From Streptomyces sp. NRRL S-1022 (GTDB taxonomy: Bacteria; Actinomycetota; Actinomycetes; Streptomycetales; Streptomycetaceae), in assembly GCF_000720135.1 (NCBI RefSeq), contig NZ_JOIU01000008.1, positions 310,001-374,000 of the forward strand: a stretch of 64,000 nt of DNA, in the 5' to 3' direction. Position numbers and translations under genes: made by a program. The notes beneath the pieces were generated by a model, which saw nothing but the letters and a program-made list of their open reading frames with translations, ran no database searches and had not been told where the DNA came from. Positions 8,620-16,498 of this stretch are shown one piece after another (within the stretch, counting starts at the first letter, position 1; the number at the start of each line of letters is the position of its first letter).

Positions 8620-9126
8620 ATGGAGAAGCGTCCGGTCACGGCGGAGGTCCCGATGGCACCCCGGATGCCCGAGGACCCCGCACAGCTGGTGCCCGAGCTG
8701 GCGGAGGTGTCGGCGGCCCTGTTCCGGGTCACCGGCAACGGTTCGGTGCCGCGCTCCACGATCGGCCTGGTCCAGCTGCGGGCCGGGCAGATCGTGGGCA
8801 GCACCTACCTGGCCGTCCTGCACACCGGGTTCCTGCGCAAGGCCGGGGAGTCGGAGGAGCGGATCGCATCGGTGGCGTGCTGGTGGGACTCGCCGTACTT
8901 CACGGCCGCCGAGCGGGCCGCGCTGGCCCTGGTGGAGGCGGTGCTCCAGCCGTCCGCGGGCGGCGAGCGGGTCTCCGACGAGCTGTACGCGCGGGCGGCC
9001 GGGCACTACGAGGGCAAGGCGCTGGCCACGCTGATGTTCGCGATCGGCCAGGTCGGCTTCTTCGTCCCGGTCGCGCTCGTTGCCAAGCCGGTGCCGGGCC
9101 GGTCGTTCACCGACCCGTGGAACTGA
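8620..9126 (+). CDS. Carboxymuconolactone decarboxylase/AhpD-like protein lacking the redox cysteines
   Basis: A 168-residue all-helical CMD/AhpD-fold protein (RMPEDPAQLVPELAEVSAALFR; CWWDSPYFTAAERAALALVEAV; LMFAIGQVGFFV). The family's active-site stretch, normally NGCxYCxxxH, reads VGSTYLAVLHT: both Cys are replaced (Ser and Leu) while the His stays. It therefore cannot act as an AhpD-type thiol peroxidase. GAGGAGACGG lies upstream of ATG 8620. Its last 20 nt overlap the end of the convergent DUF35 gene. Confidence 0.8.
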   Translation: MEKRPVTAEVPMAPRMPEDPAQLVPELAEVSAALFRVTGNGSVPRSTIGLVQLRAGQIVGSTYLAVLHTGFLRKAGESEERIASVACWWDSPYFTAAERAALALVEAVLQPSAGGERVSDELYARAAGHYEGKALATLMFAIGQVGFFVPVALVAKPVPGRSFTDPWN

Positions 9127-9526
9127 CGGCCCCCGGGGCCGCCCGGAACACCGGGATCCCGTCCCGGAACGCCACCTCCAGCGGCATGCCGGCCCGCACG
9201 GTGTCCGCCGGGCAGTCCACCAGTTCCGTCATCATCCGGGGGCCCTCGGCCAGGTCGACCACCGCGGCCAGGTAGGGGACGCGGCCGGTGAACGGGGGGA
9301 GGTCGTTGTGGTGGACCGCGGACCACGTGTAGAGCGCGGCCCGGCCGCTCGCCTCCTCCCAGGCCACCTCCTCGCTCCAGCAGTGCGGGCAGAACTCCCG
9401 CGGGTAGTGGTGGGCCCGGCGGCAGGCCCCGCAGCGGCGGATCAGCAGCCGGCCCCGGGCCGCCGCCTCCCAGTAGGGGCGGGTGAGGGCGTCGGCCTCG
9501 GGGAGGTCGTGGCGCGGGCCGTCCAT
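9107..9526 (-). CDS. DUF35 OB-fold/zinc-ribbon acyl-CoA-associated protein
   Basis: A 139-residue DUF35 protein. The N-terminal rubredoxin-like zinc ribbon has RRCGACRRAHHYPREFCPHC (two CxxC knuckles); the C-terminal OB-fold has LYTWSAVHH and PYLAAVVDLAEGPRMMTEL. DUF35 proteins are obligate partners of Ltp-type thiolase-fold aldolases, binding the CoA moiety; the probable partner is the gene at 6649. Its ATG overlaps the DoxX stop, so it is the second gene of that operon. Confidence 0.9.
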   Translation of the reverse strand: MDGPRHDLPEADALTRPYWEAAARGRLLIRRCGACRRAHHYPREFCPHCWSEEVAWEEASGRAALYTWSAVHHNDLPPFTGRVPYLAAVVDLAEGPRMMTELVDCPADTVRAGMPLEVAFRDGIPVFRAAPGAVSSTGR

Positions 9527-9975
9527 CAGAACCACCCCAGCGCCGCGTCCAGCGACCACGTCTGCCAGGACATGCCGAAGAAGCCGGTCAGGGAGATCAG
9601 GGCCATCATCGAGTTCTGGCCCTGCTCCGCCCAGTCGTGGACCATGAGGACGAAGTAGACGGCGTTGAGGAGCAGGCCGCCGATCAGCGCGACCGGGGTC
9701 AGGAAGCCGGCGATCAGGCCGAGTCCCAGGGACAGTTCGGCGTAGGCGACCACGTACGCCATCAAGCGGGGGCGGGGTGCGACCACCGTCTCGAAGCCCG
9801 CCCGGACCGGGGCCCACCGGTGTCCCGCCGCCACGTCCGCCGCCCAGGCGATGCCGCTGCCCCGCTCGAACCAGGCCTTCTTGTCCTTGTGCCGCCAGCT
9901 CTCCAGCCACCACAGGCCCAGACCGATCCGCAGCGCCGCCAGCCATCGCGCGCCGTCGAGCCATATCGAGTCCAT
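9526..9975 (-). CDS. DoxX-family membrane protein
   Basis: A 149-residue DoxX/DoxD-type membrane protein with four hydrophobic segments (about 10-24, 70-92, 95-113, 125-142). DoxX proteins are linked to quinone, sulfur or oxidative-stress redox and occur in several actinobacterial catabolic clusters; the exact role here is unknown. The palindrome ATCTGACGGTACGTCAGAT ends 2 nt before the ATG, and no Shine-Dalgarno can be seen, so the mRNA may be leaderless. First gene of an operon with DUF35. Confidence 0.85.
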   Translation of the reverse strand: MDSIWLDGARWLAALRIGLGLWWLESWRHKDKKAWFERGSGIAWAADVAAGHRWAPVRAGFETVVAPRPRLMAYVVAYAELSLGLGLIAGFLTPVALIGGLLLNAVYFVLMVHDWAEQGQNSMMALISLTGFFGMSWQTWSLDAALGWF

Positions 9976-9977
9976 GG

Positions 9978-9996
9978 ATCTGACGGTACGTCAGAT
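9978..9996. promoter_or_regulatory. TGACG palindrome operator (site 2, best match)
   Basis: ATCTGACGGTACGTCAGAT, a perfect 19-bp palindrome apart from the central triplet, centred at 9987. It touches the start codon of the doxX-like gene and lies 146 bp before the divergent flavin monooxygenase. Confidence 0.85.
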
Positions 9997-10141
9997 GCGA
10001 GCGGATGCCCACCCGTGAGGCCGGCGGCCGGCGGGACGGGAGGCGGCCGGATCACCCTTCGCGTGCAGCCGTGATCAATCCGCAACCAATTCCGGTCTTG
10101 ACCGAGACCCATCAACCGGGTGTGTGATTACGCTCCCGCTC

Positions 10142-11329
10142 ATGGCCGTCTCCCGTCCCTCACCCGTCCACCTCTCGCCGACCCCCGCCGAGCGCCCGGT
10201 CTACGTCATCGGCGCCGGTCCGGGCGGACTCGCCGCCGCGTACGCGCTGCGGGCGCGGGGCGTCCGGGCCGTGGTCCTGGAGAAGTCCGACCGGGTCGGC
10301 GCCTCCTGGCGGCGGCACTACGACCGGTTGCACCTGCACACCACCCGGCGGCTGTCCGCGCTGCCCGGCCTCGGCATACCCCGCAGGTTCGGCCGCTGGG
10401 TCTCCCGGGACGACGTGGTGCGCTACCTGGAGAAGTACGCCGAGCACCACGCGCTGGAGATCGTCACCGGCGTGGAGGTACACCGCGTCGAGCGGACCGG
10501 GGACGGCACCGGCTGGCTGCTGCACGCCTCCGGCGGCCGGGAGCTGACCGGCAGCGCGGTGGTCGTCGCCACCGGCTTCAACCACACTCCCCGGCTGCCC
10601 GACTGGCCGGGCCGGGAGGGGTACGGCGGTGAGCTGCTGCACGCCGGCGGGTACCGCGACGCCGAGCCGTACCGGGGCCGTGACGTGCTCGTCGTCGGGA
10701 TCGGCAACACGGGCGCGGAGATCGCCGTGGACCTGGCGGAGGGCGGGGCCGCCCGGGTCCGCCTGGCGGTGCGCACCCCGCCGCACATCCTGCGCCGGTC
10801 GACCCTCGGGTGGGCCTCGCAGTACACGGGTGTGCTGGTCCGGCGGCTGCCGGTGCGGCTCGTGGACCGGCTGGCCGGGCCGGTGGGGCGGCTGAGCACC
10901 CCGGACCTGTCCGCGCACGGGCTGCCCCGCCCGGACACCGGCCTGTACAGCAGGGTGCGGCAGGGCGCGATCCCGGTCCAGGACGTCGGCCTGATCGACG
11001 CCGTGCGCAAGGGGAAGGTGGAGATCGTGGCCGCGGTGGAGGCGTTCGAGGACGGCAAGGTGGTCCTCGCCGACGGCAGCCGGATCACCCCCGACGCGGT
11101 GATCGCGGCGACCGGGTACGTGCGGGCGCTGGAGGGGCTCGTCGGACACCTCGGGGTGCTGGACGGGCGCGGCCGGCCGGTGGTGCACGGCGGCCGCACG
11201 CCCGCGCAGGCGCCCGGCCTGTACTTCACCGGGTTCACCAATCCCATCAGCGGGATGCTGCGGGAGCTCGCGATCGACGCGGGGAAGATCGCGCGGGCGA
11301 TCGCCAGGGGATTTCCCACCCATCGGTAA
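10142..11329 (+). CDS. Flavin-containing monooxygenase (YUCCA/CzcO-like)
   Basis: A 395-residue FAD/NADPH monooxygenase. FAD Rossmann motif GAGPGGLAAA (about 25), FMO-type YGGELLHAGGYRD (about 165), and NADPH Rossmann motif GIGNTGAEIA (about 190), then ATGY (about 320) and a C-terminal FTGFTNPISGMLRE. This is the arrangement of small group-B flavin monooxygenases. It could hydroxylate or Baeyer-Villiger oxidise a ring ketone; substrate unknown. I chose ATG 10142; a GTG at 10124 in frame is possible and neither has a strong ribosome site. Divergent from doxX across operator 2. Confidence 0.87.
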   Translation: MAVSRPSPVHLSPTPAERPVYVIGAGPGGLAAAYALRARGVRAVVLEKSDRVGASWRRHYDRLHLHTTRRLSALPGLGIPRRFGRWVSRDDVVRYLEKYAEHHALEIVTGVEVHRVERTGDGTGWLLHASGGRELTGSAVVVATGFNHTPRLPDWPGREGYGGELLHAGGYRDAEPYRGRDVLVVGIGNTGAEIAVDLAEGGAARVRLAVRTPPHILRRSTLGWASQYTGVLVRRLPVRLVDRLAGPVGRLSTPDLSAHGLPRPDTGLYSRVRQGAIPVQDVGLIDAVRKGKVEIVAAVEAFEDGKVVLADGSRITPDAVIAATGYVRALEGLVGHLGVLDGRGRPVVHGGRTPAQAPGLYFTGFTNPISGMLRELAIDAGKIARAIARGFPTHR

Positions 11330-11348
11330 CTTTGCCGTTCCACCTTGT

Positions 11349-11367
11349 TCCTGACGGTCCGTCAGTT
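11349..11367. promoter_or_regulatory. TGACG palindrome operator (site 3)
   Basis: TCCTGACGGTCCGTCAGTT, core TGACG-GTC-CGTCA centred at 11358, upstream of the NDP-forming acyl-CoA synthetase. Confidence 0.8.
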
Positions 11368-11372
11368 CAGTA

Positions 11373-11391
11373 ACCTGACAAAGCGTCAGCT
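11373..11391. promoter_or_regulatory. TGACA/CGTCA palindrome operator (site 4)
   Basis: ACCTGACAAAGCGTCAGCT, centred at 11382, 24 bp from site 3. Together they make a tandem operator before the acyl-CoA synthetase start. Confidence 0.75.
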
Positions 11392-11434
11392 ACAGCTGGC
11401 CGTCATGGCTGTCTCACAGGAGGCGGGCGGAACG

Positions 11435-13654
11435 ATGCTCGGATCGACACACGGCACCCTCACCACCGACTCCCGCCGGGCCCGCGTCATCGCCTGCGGC
11501 GAGCAGCGGCCCGGCCCCGCCGTCCACGACCGGGTGGCGGACCTCGACGTCAGCGGGCGCCCGCTCCACGCGGACGTACCCGACCTGAGCCGCTTCTTCC
11601 GGCCGGAGTCGGTCGCCGTGATCGGCGCGTCGGACGCCGAGGGCCGGCCGAACACCGGGATCACCCGGCAGCTGCTGGACTGGGCCGGGCGGGTCGGGGC
11701 ACGGGTGCATCCGGTGCACCCGACCCGGCCGTCGGTCTTCGGGCTGCCCTGCGTGCCCGGCATCGCCGAACTGCCCGAAGAGGTCGACCTGGCCGTCCTG
11801 CTGGTGGCCGACCCGCTCCCGCTGATCGGGGAACTCGGCGAGGCGAAGGTGAAGTTCGCGGTCGCCTTCGCCTCGGGGTTCGCGGAGACCGGGGAGGCCG
11901 GCGCCGCGGCGCAGGAGCGGCTGGCCGGGGCCGTACGGCGCTCGGGGCTGCGGCTGCTCGGGCCGAACACCAACCTCAACGCCTTCGAACGGTTCCGGGA
12001 GGACCTGTCCGGGCCGGCCGTCGCGCTGATCACCCAGTCCGGACACCAGGGCCGGCCCGTCTTCGCCCTGCAGGAACTCGGCGTCCGGCTCTCGCACTGG
12101 GCGCCCACCGGCAACGAGGCCGACCTGGAGACCGCCGACTTCCTCTCCTGGTTCGCCGAGCAGCCCGAGGTCGGGGCGATCGCCTGCTACGTGGAGGGGC
12201 TCAAGGACGGGCGCGCCTTCCTGCTGGCCGCGGACCGGGCCGCCCGCCGCGGGGTTCCGGTGGTCGCCGTGAAGGTGGGCCGCACCGAGACGGGCGCCCG
12301 GACGGCCGCCTCGCACACCGGCAAGCTCACCGGCGCGGACGACGTGGTGGACGCGGCCCTGCGGCAGTACGGCGTGATCCGCGTCGACGCCCTGGACGAA
12401 CTCCAGGACACCGCGGCCCTGCTGGCGCGGGCCCGGGCACCCCTGGCGGACGGCGTGGTCGTCTACTCCATCTCGGGCGGCACCGGCGCGCACGTCGCCG
12501 ACCTGGCCGCCGGGGCGGGGCTGCGGCTGCCGCGGCTGTCCCCGCAGAAGCAGGCCGAGCTGCACCAGTGGATACCGGAGTACCTGCACGTGGCCAACCC
12601 GGTGGACAACGGCGGCCATCCGGTCGGCGACGCGCGCGGCCGGAAGATCATCGACGCGATCCTGGCCGATCCCGCGGTCGGCGTCCTGGTCTGCCCGGTG
12701 ACCGGCCCCTTCCCGCCGCTGAGCGACAGGCTCGTACGCGACCTGGTGGCCGCCGCCGAGGAGACGGACAAGCTGGTGTGCGTGGTGTGGGGCTCGCCGG
12801 TGGGCACGGAGGCGGCGTACCGGGAGGTGCTGCTCGGCTCGTCGCGCGTGGCCACCTTCCGCACGGTGGGCAACTGCCTCACCGCGGTCCGCGCCTGGCT
12901 GGACCACCACCGCTTCGTGAGCGACTACCGCTCCCCCTTCGACGAGGCCCCGCGCACCCCGTCCCCCTCCTGCCGCAAGGCCGAGGCGCTGATGCAGCCC
13001 GGTCACCGGCTGAGCGAGCACGCGGCCAAGCAGCTGCTGCGGGCGTACGGCATCCGGGTGCCGCGCGAGCAGCTGGTGACCAGCGCGGCGGCGGCCGTAC
13101 GGGCGGCCGGGCAGGTGGGCTACCCGGTGGTGATGAAGGCGTCCGGCGCGCAGATCGCCCACAAGACCGAACTGGGCCTGGTGAAGATCGGCCTGACCTC
13201 GGCGAGCCAGGTCCGCGACGCGTACCGCGAGCTGACCGACATCGCCCGGTACGAGGGGGTCGGTCTGGACGGGGTCCTGGTGTGCCAGATGGTCGGGCAG
13301 GGCGTGGAGATGATGGCCGGCGTCACCCACGACGACCTCTTCGGGCCGACGGTGACGGTCGGGCTCGGCGGGATCCTGGTGGAGGTGCTGCGCGACGCGG
13401 CGGTGCGCGTGCCGCCCTTCGGCGAGGACCAGGCCCGCGCCATGCTCGGCGAACTGCGCGGCCGGGCCCTGCTGTCCGGCGTCCGCGGTCGCCCGCCGGC
13501 CGACGTGGAGGCGCTGGTGGAGGTGATCCTCCGGGTGCAGCGCATGGCGCTGGAACTCGGTGACTCGATCGCGGAGCTGGACATCAACCCGCTGATGGTG
13601 CTGCCCCGGGGGCAGGGAGCGGTGGCGCTGGACGCGCTGGTGGTGTGCCGGTGA
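11435..13654 (+). CDS. NDP-forming acyl-CoA synthetase (fused alpha-beta, ATP-grasp)
   Basis: A 739-residue fused acyl-CoA synthetase of the acetate-CoA ligase (ADP-forming) type, which also includes protein acetyltransferases. Order: CoA-binding Rossmann domain (about 45-180, FFRPESVAVIGASDAEG), two succinyl-CoA-synthetase flavodoxin-like domains (about 190-500, ITQSGHQGRPVF, SHTGKLTGADDVVDAAL), ATP-grasp_5 domain (about 520-739, GYPVVMKASGAQIAHKTELG, AELDINPLMV). It could activate a carboxylic acid to its CoA ester, or act in reverse. I chose ATG 11435, with AGGAGG about 11 nt upstream. The next gene overlaps by GTGA. Confidence 0.87.
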   Translation: MLGSTHGTLTTDSRRARVIACGEQRPGPAVHDRVADLDVSGRPLHADVPDLSRFFRPESVAVIGASDAEGRPNTGITRQLLDWAGRVGARVHPVHPTRPSVFGLPCVPGIAELPEEVDLAVLLVADPLPLIGELGEAKVKFAVAFASGFAETGEAGAAAQERLAGAVRRSGLRLLGPNTNLNAFERFREDLSGPAVALITQSGHQGRPVFALQELGVRLSHWAPTGNEADLETADFLSWFAEQPEVGAIACYVEGLKDGRAFLLAADRAARRGVPVVAVKVGRTETGARTAASHTGKLTGADDVVDAALRQYGVIRVDALDELQDTAALLARARAPLADGVVVYSISGGTGAHVADLAAGAGLRLPRLSPQKQAELHQWIPEYLHVANPVDNGGHPVGDARGRKIIDAILADPAVGVLVCPVTGPFPPLSDRLVRDLVAAAEETDKLVCVVWGSPVGTEAAYREVLLGSSRVATFRTVGNCLTAVRAWLDHHRFVSDYRSPFDEAPRTPSPSCRKAEALMQPGHRLSEHAAKQLLRAYGIRVPREQLVTSAAAAVRAAGQVGYPVVMKASGAQIAHKTELGLVKIGLTSASQVRDAYRELTDIARYEGVGLDGVLVCQMVGQGVEMMAGVTHDDLFGPTVTVGLGGILVEVLRDAAVRVPPFGEDQARAMLGELRGRALLSGVRGRPPADVEALVEVILRVQRMALELGDSIAELDINPLMVLPRGQGAVALDALVVCR

Positions 13655-14439
13655 GCGAGGCCGTACGCCACGAGATCCGCGACGGCGTCGCGTACCTCAC
13701 CCTGAACCGGCCGGAGTCCCTGAACGCCCTCACCCCGGCCATGCGCGACCGCCTCGTCGACCTGCTGGCGGAGGCGTCCGCGGCCCCGGACGTCCGGGCG
13801 GTGGTCCTCACGGGTACCGGGCGGGGCTTCTGCGCGGGTGCGGACCTGCGGGGCGGGGCCGGTCCCGGCGACCGGGTCCCGGGTGATGTGGCACGGCTGC
13901 TGCGGCTGGGGGCGCAGCGGCTGATCTGTGCCGTGCTGGACTGCGAGAAGCCGGTGCTGGCCGCGGTGAACGGCACGGCGGCCGGCCTCGGCGCGCATCT
14001 GGCCTTCGCCTGCGACCTGGTGCTGGCCGCCGAGTCGGCCCGCTTCGTCGAGGTCTTCGTCCGCCGCGGCCTGGTCCCGGACGCGGCCGGCGCCTACCTC
14101 CTGCCCCGGCTGATCGGCCCGCAGCGGGCGAAGGAGCTGATGTTCTTCGGCGACGCGGTGCCGGCTCCGGAGGCGCACCGTCTGGGCCTGGTCAACCGGG
14201 TCGTCCCGGATCCGGGCCTGCCGGCGGCGACCCTGGAGTGGGCGACCCGTCTGTCGGCCGGCCCGACGAGGGCCCTGGCCCTGGCCAAGCAGCTCCTGAA
14301 CATCTCCCTGGACACCGACCGCGCCTCCGCCCTCGCGGCGGAGGCCTGGGCCCAGGAGATCAACATGACGACGGCGGACGCCGGGGAGGGCCTGCGGGCC
14401 TTCGCGGAGCGCCGGGACGCGCGGTTCCGGGGCCGGTGA
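13651..14439 (+). CDS. Enoyl-CoA hydratase/isomerase-family protein
   Basis: A 262-residue crotonase. Oxyanion-hole motifs are CAGADLRGG (about 64) and NGTAAGLGAHLAFACDLVLA (about 110-130); the second catalytic-Glu position reads RRGLVPDAAGAYLLP, i.e. Asp instead of the usual Glu. It hydrates a 2-enoyl-CoA or does a related reaction. The GTG at 13651 overlaps the stop of the acyl-CoA synthetase (GTGA), so the two are translationally coupled under operators 3 and 4. Confidence 0.88.
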   Translation: MSEAVRHEIRDGVAYLTLNRPESLNALTPAMRDRLVDLLAEASAAPDVRAVVLTGTGRGFCAGADLRGGAGPGDRVPGDVARLLRLGAQRLICAVLDCEKPVLAAVNGTAAGLGAHLAFACDLVLAAESARFVEVFVRRGLVPDAAGAYLLPRLIGPQRAKELMFFGDAVPAPEAHRLGLVNRVVPDPGLPAATLEWATRLSAGPTRALALAKQLLNISLDTDRASALAAEAWAQEINMTTADAGEGLRAFAERRDARFRGR

Positions 14440-14455
14440 CTCCCGCGGGGTTCCT

Positions 14456-14474
14456 ATCTGACATTCCGTCAGCT
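14456..14474. promoter_or_regulatory. TGACA/CGTCA palindrome operator (site 5)
   Basis: ATCTGACATTCCGTCAGCT, centred at 14465, between the hydratase stop and the flavin reductase start (14486), 11 nt before the ATG. Confidence 0.78.
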
Positions 14475-14485
14475 TCAATGAGCCC

Positions 14486-15085
14486 ATGATGGGACACGCA
14501 GGGGCGGCGGCCGCCGCCGTCCGGTATCTGGGGGCCGGCCCCGTCGAGGCGCTGCCCCGGCCGGAGCTGCGGTGCGTGCGGGAGGACGAGCCGGCGCCCG
14601 TGGGCCAGGCGGAGTTCCGGCGGGTGCTGGGCGGCTTCGCCACCGGGGTCACCGTGATCACCGCGCCCGGCGCGCCGGACACGGGCGGCCCCGCCGGGTT
14701 CGCCTGCCAGTCCTTCTCCTCCCTCTCCCTCGAACCGCCCCTCGTGTGCTTCCTGGTGGGCCGCGCCTCCACGACCTGGCCGCGCATCGCCCGCGCCGGT
14801 GCCTTCTGCGTCAACGTGCTGAGCGCCGGCCAGGACGAGCTGTGCCGGGCCTTCGCGGTGAGCGGCGCCGACAAGTTCGCAGGGGTGGCGTACGACCCGG
14901 CGCCCGTCTCGGGGTCGCCGCGGCTCGCCGGTGCCGCCGCCTGGATCGACTGCGCCGTGCACGCCGTGCACACCGGGGGCGACCACCTCATCGTCGTGGG
15001 ACGGGTGGCCGCCCTCGGCGCGGACACCGCGGCGGAGCCGCTGCTCTTCCACCGGGGGCGGTTCGCGCGGCTGCGGGACCACTGA
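14486..15085 (+). CDS. Flavin reductase (HpaC/HsaB-like)
   Basis: A 199-residue flavin reductase-like split barrel (FRRVLGGFATGVTVITAP, PAGFACQSFSSLSLEPPLVCFLV, TTWPRIARAGAFCVNVLSA, HTGGDHLIVVGRVAAL). Such proteins supply reduced FMN or FAD to a two-component monooxygenase; the large partner is not recognised in the window, and the acyl-CoA-dehydrogenase-fold genes here look like dehydrogenases rather than hydroxylases. It starts with two consecutive ATG codons (14486, 14489) and has its own operator. Confidence 0.87.
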   Translation: MMGHAGAAAAAVRYLGAGPVEALPRPELRCVREDEPAPVGQAEFRRVLGGFATGVTVITAPGAPDTGGPAGFACQSFSSLSLEPPLVCFLVGRASTTWPRIARAGAFCVNVLSAGQDELCRAFAVSGADKFAGVAYDPAPVSGSPRLAGAAAWIDCAVHAVHTGGDHLIVVGRVAALGADTAAEPLLFHRGRFARLRDH

Positions 15086-15119
15086 GCCCGCCGCCCGGCG
15101 CCTTGCGCGGTGGGTGCGT

Positions 15120-16427
15120 TCAGGACACGGCGAGGGCGTGGACGGCCGGCGTGCCGCGCCGGATGACCAGCGCCATCAGGGCCGCCGCCGCGCACAGCGT
15201 GCCGGAGGCGTACCAGACGACGTCGTAGGAGCCGAAGACGTCCCGGGCGGCCCCGCCGAGGTAGGCGACGAGGGCCGCGCCGATCTGGTGGGCGGCGAGC
15301 ACCCAGCCGAAGACGATGGCGCTGTCCTCGCCGAACTGCTCGCGGCACAGGGCCAGCGTGGGCGGCACGGTGGCCACCCAGTCCAGGCCGTAGAACACGA
15401 TGAAGAAGAGCATCGGCGGGTGGACGGCGGGGCCCAGCAGCATCGGCAGGAAGAGCAGGGACAGCCCGCGCAGGGCGTAGTAGACGGCGAGCAGGCGGCG
15501 CGGTTCGAAGCGGTCGGTGAACCAGCCGGAGGCGATGGTCCCGACGACGTCGAACACGCCGATCACCGCCAGCAGCGAGGCCGCCGTCGTCACGGGCATC
15601 CCGTGGTCGTGCTCGGCGGGCACGAAGTGGGTCTGCACCAGGCCGTTGGTGGACGCGCCGCAGATCGCGAAGGTGCCGGCGAGCAGCCAGAAGGTGCCCG
15701 TGCGGACCGAGGAGGACAGCACGCCGAGCGTGCGGCGGGCGGCGCCGGGGACGGGCGCCGGCTTGGGGACGAACTCCCGCGCGCCGTACGGGGCCACGCC
15801 CACGTCGGCCGGGTGGTCGCGCAGCAGCAGCCAGACGAAGGGGACCACGGCGAACGCGGCCAGGGCGACCGTGACCGCGGCGGGCCGCCAGTCGTGGCGC
15901 TCGACGATCCAGGACAGCAGCGGCAGGAAGACCAGCTGGCCGGAGGCGGAGGCCGCGGTGAGGATGCCGCTGACCAGGCCGCGCCGCTCGGTGAACCAGC
16001 GGTTGGTGACCGTCGCCGCGAAGGCCAGCGCCATGGACCCGGTGCCGAGCCCCACCAGCAGGCCCCAGCAGAGCAGCAGCTGCCAGGCCGCCGTCATCCA
16101 CACGGTCAGACCCGAGCCGATCGCGATCACGGTGAGCGCGGCGGCGACCACACGGCGGATGCCGAAGCGGTCCATCAGCGCGGCGGCGAACGGCGCGGTG
16201 AGGCCGTACAGCGCGAGGTTGACGGAGACGGCCGCGCCGATCGTACCGCGCGACCAGCCGAACTCCTGGTGCAGCGGGTCGAGGAGCAGGCCGGGCAGTG
16301 AGCGGAAGGCCGCCGCGCCGGTGATCGTGACGAACGTGACGGCGGCGACGAACCAGGCGCGGTGCACGCGGTGGCGCCGGCCGGGCGGGGCCTGGACGGG
16401 GACGGCGGCGGGTCGGGTCTGAGTCAC
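15120..16427 (-). CDS. MFS transporter (monocarboxylate/oxalate-formate type)
   Basis: A 435-residue major facilitator with 12 predicted membrane helices. Features: FGWSRGTIGAAVSVNLALYG in helix 1-2, MDRFGIRRV as the A-loop, RGLVSGILTAASASGQLVFLP in helix 5, and a 50-residue central loop. This type (MCT or OxlT-like) moves organic acids, so it could import the substrate of the island. I chose GTG 16427 (GGAG 10 nt upstream) rather than the ATG at 16460, which has no ribosome site. It converges on the flavin reductase gene and has no visible TGACG operator. Confidence 0.85.
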   Translation of the reverse strand: MTQTRPAAVPVQAPPGRRHRVHRAWFVAAVTFVTITGAAAFRSLPGLLLDPLHQEFGWSRGTIGAAVSVNLALYGLTAPFAAALMDRFGIRRVVAAALTVIAIGSGLTVWMTAAWQLLLCWGLLVGLGTGSMALAFAATVTNRWFTERRGLVSGILTAASASGQLVFLPLLSWIVERHDWRPAAVTVALAAFAVVPFVWLLLRDHPADVGVAPYGAREFVPKPAPVPGAARRTLGVLSSSVRTGTFWLLAGTFAICGASTNGLVQTHFVPAEHDHGMPVTTAASLLAVIGVFDVVGTIASGWFTDRFEPRRLLAVYYALRGLSLLFLPMLLGPAVHPPMLFFIVFYGLDWVATVPPTLALCREQFGEDSAIVFGWVLAAHQIGAALVAYLGGAARDVFGSYDVVWYASGTLCAAAALMALVIRRGTPAVHALAVS

Positions 16428-16498
16428 GTCGTCCAGACTCCGGTACGCGTGCCCGCGCATCGAGTGGCCCGGCGGACAGCCTTCGCTACGATCGGGCC

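Noticed and set aside
13120..16101. Nearly 1000-codon leftward open frame across the synthetase, hydratase and reductase genes
   Set aside because: Runs opposite three genes with clear domains and through their operators. Composition is typical of a codon shadow.
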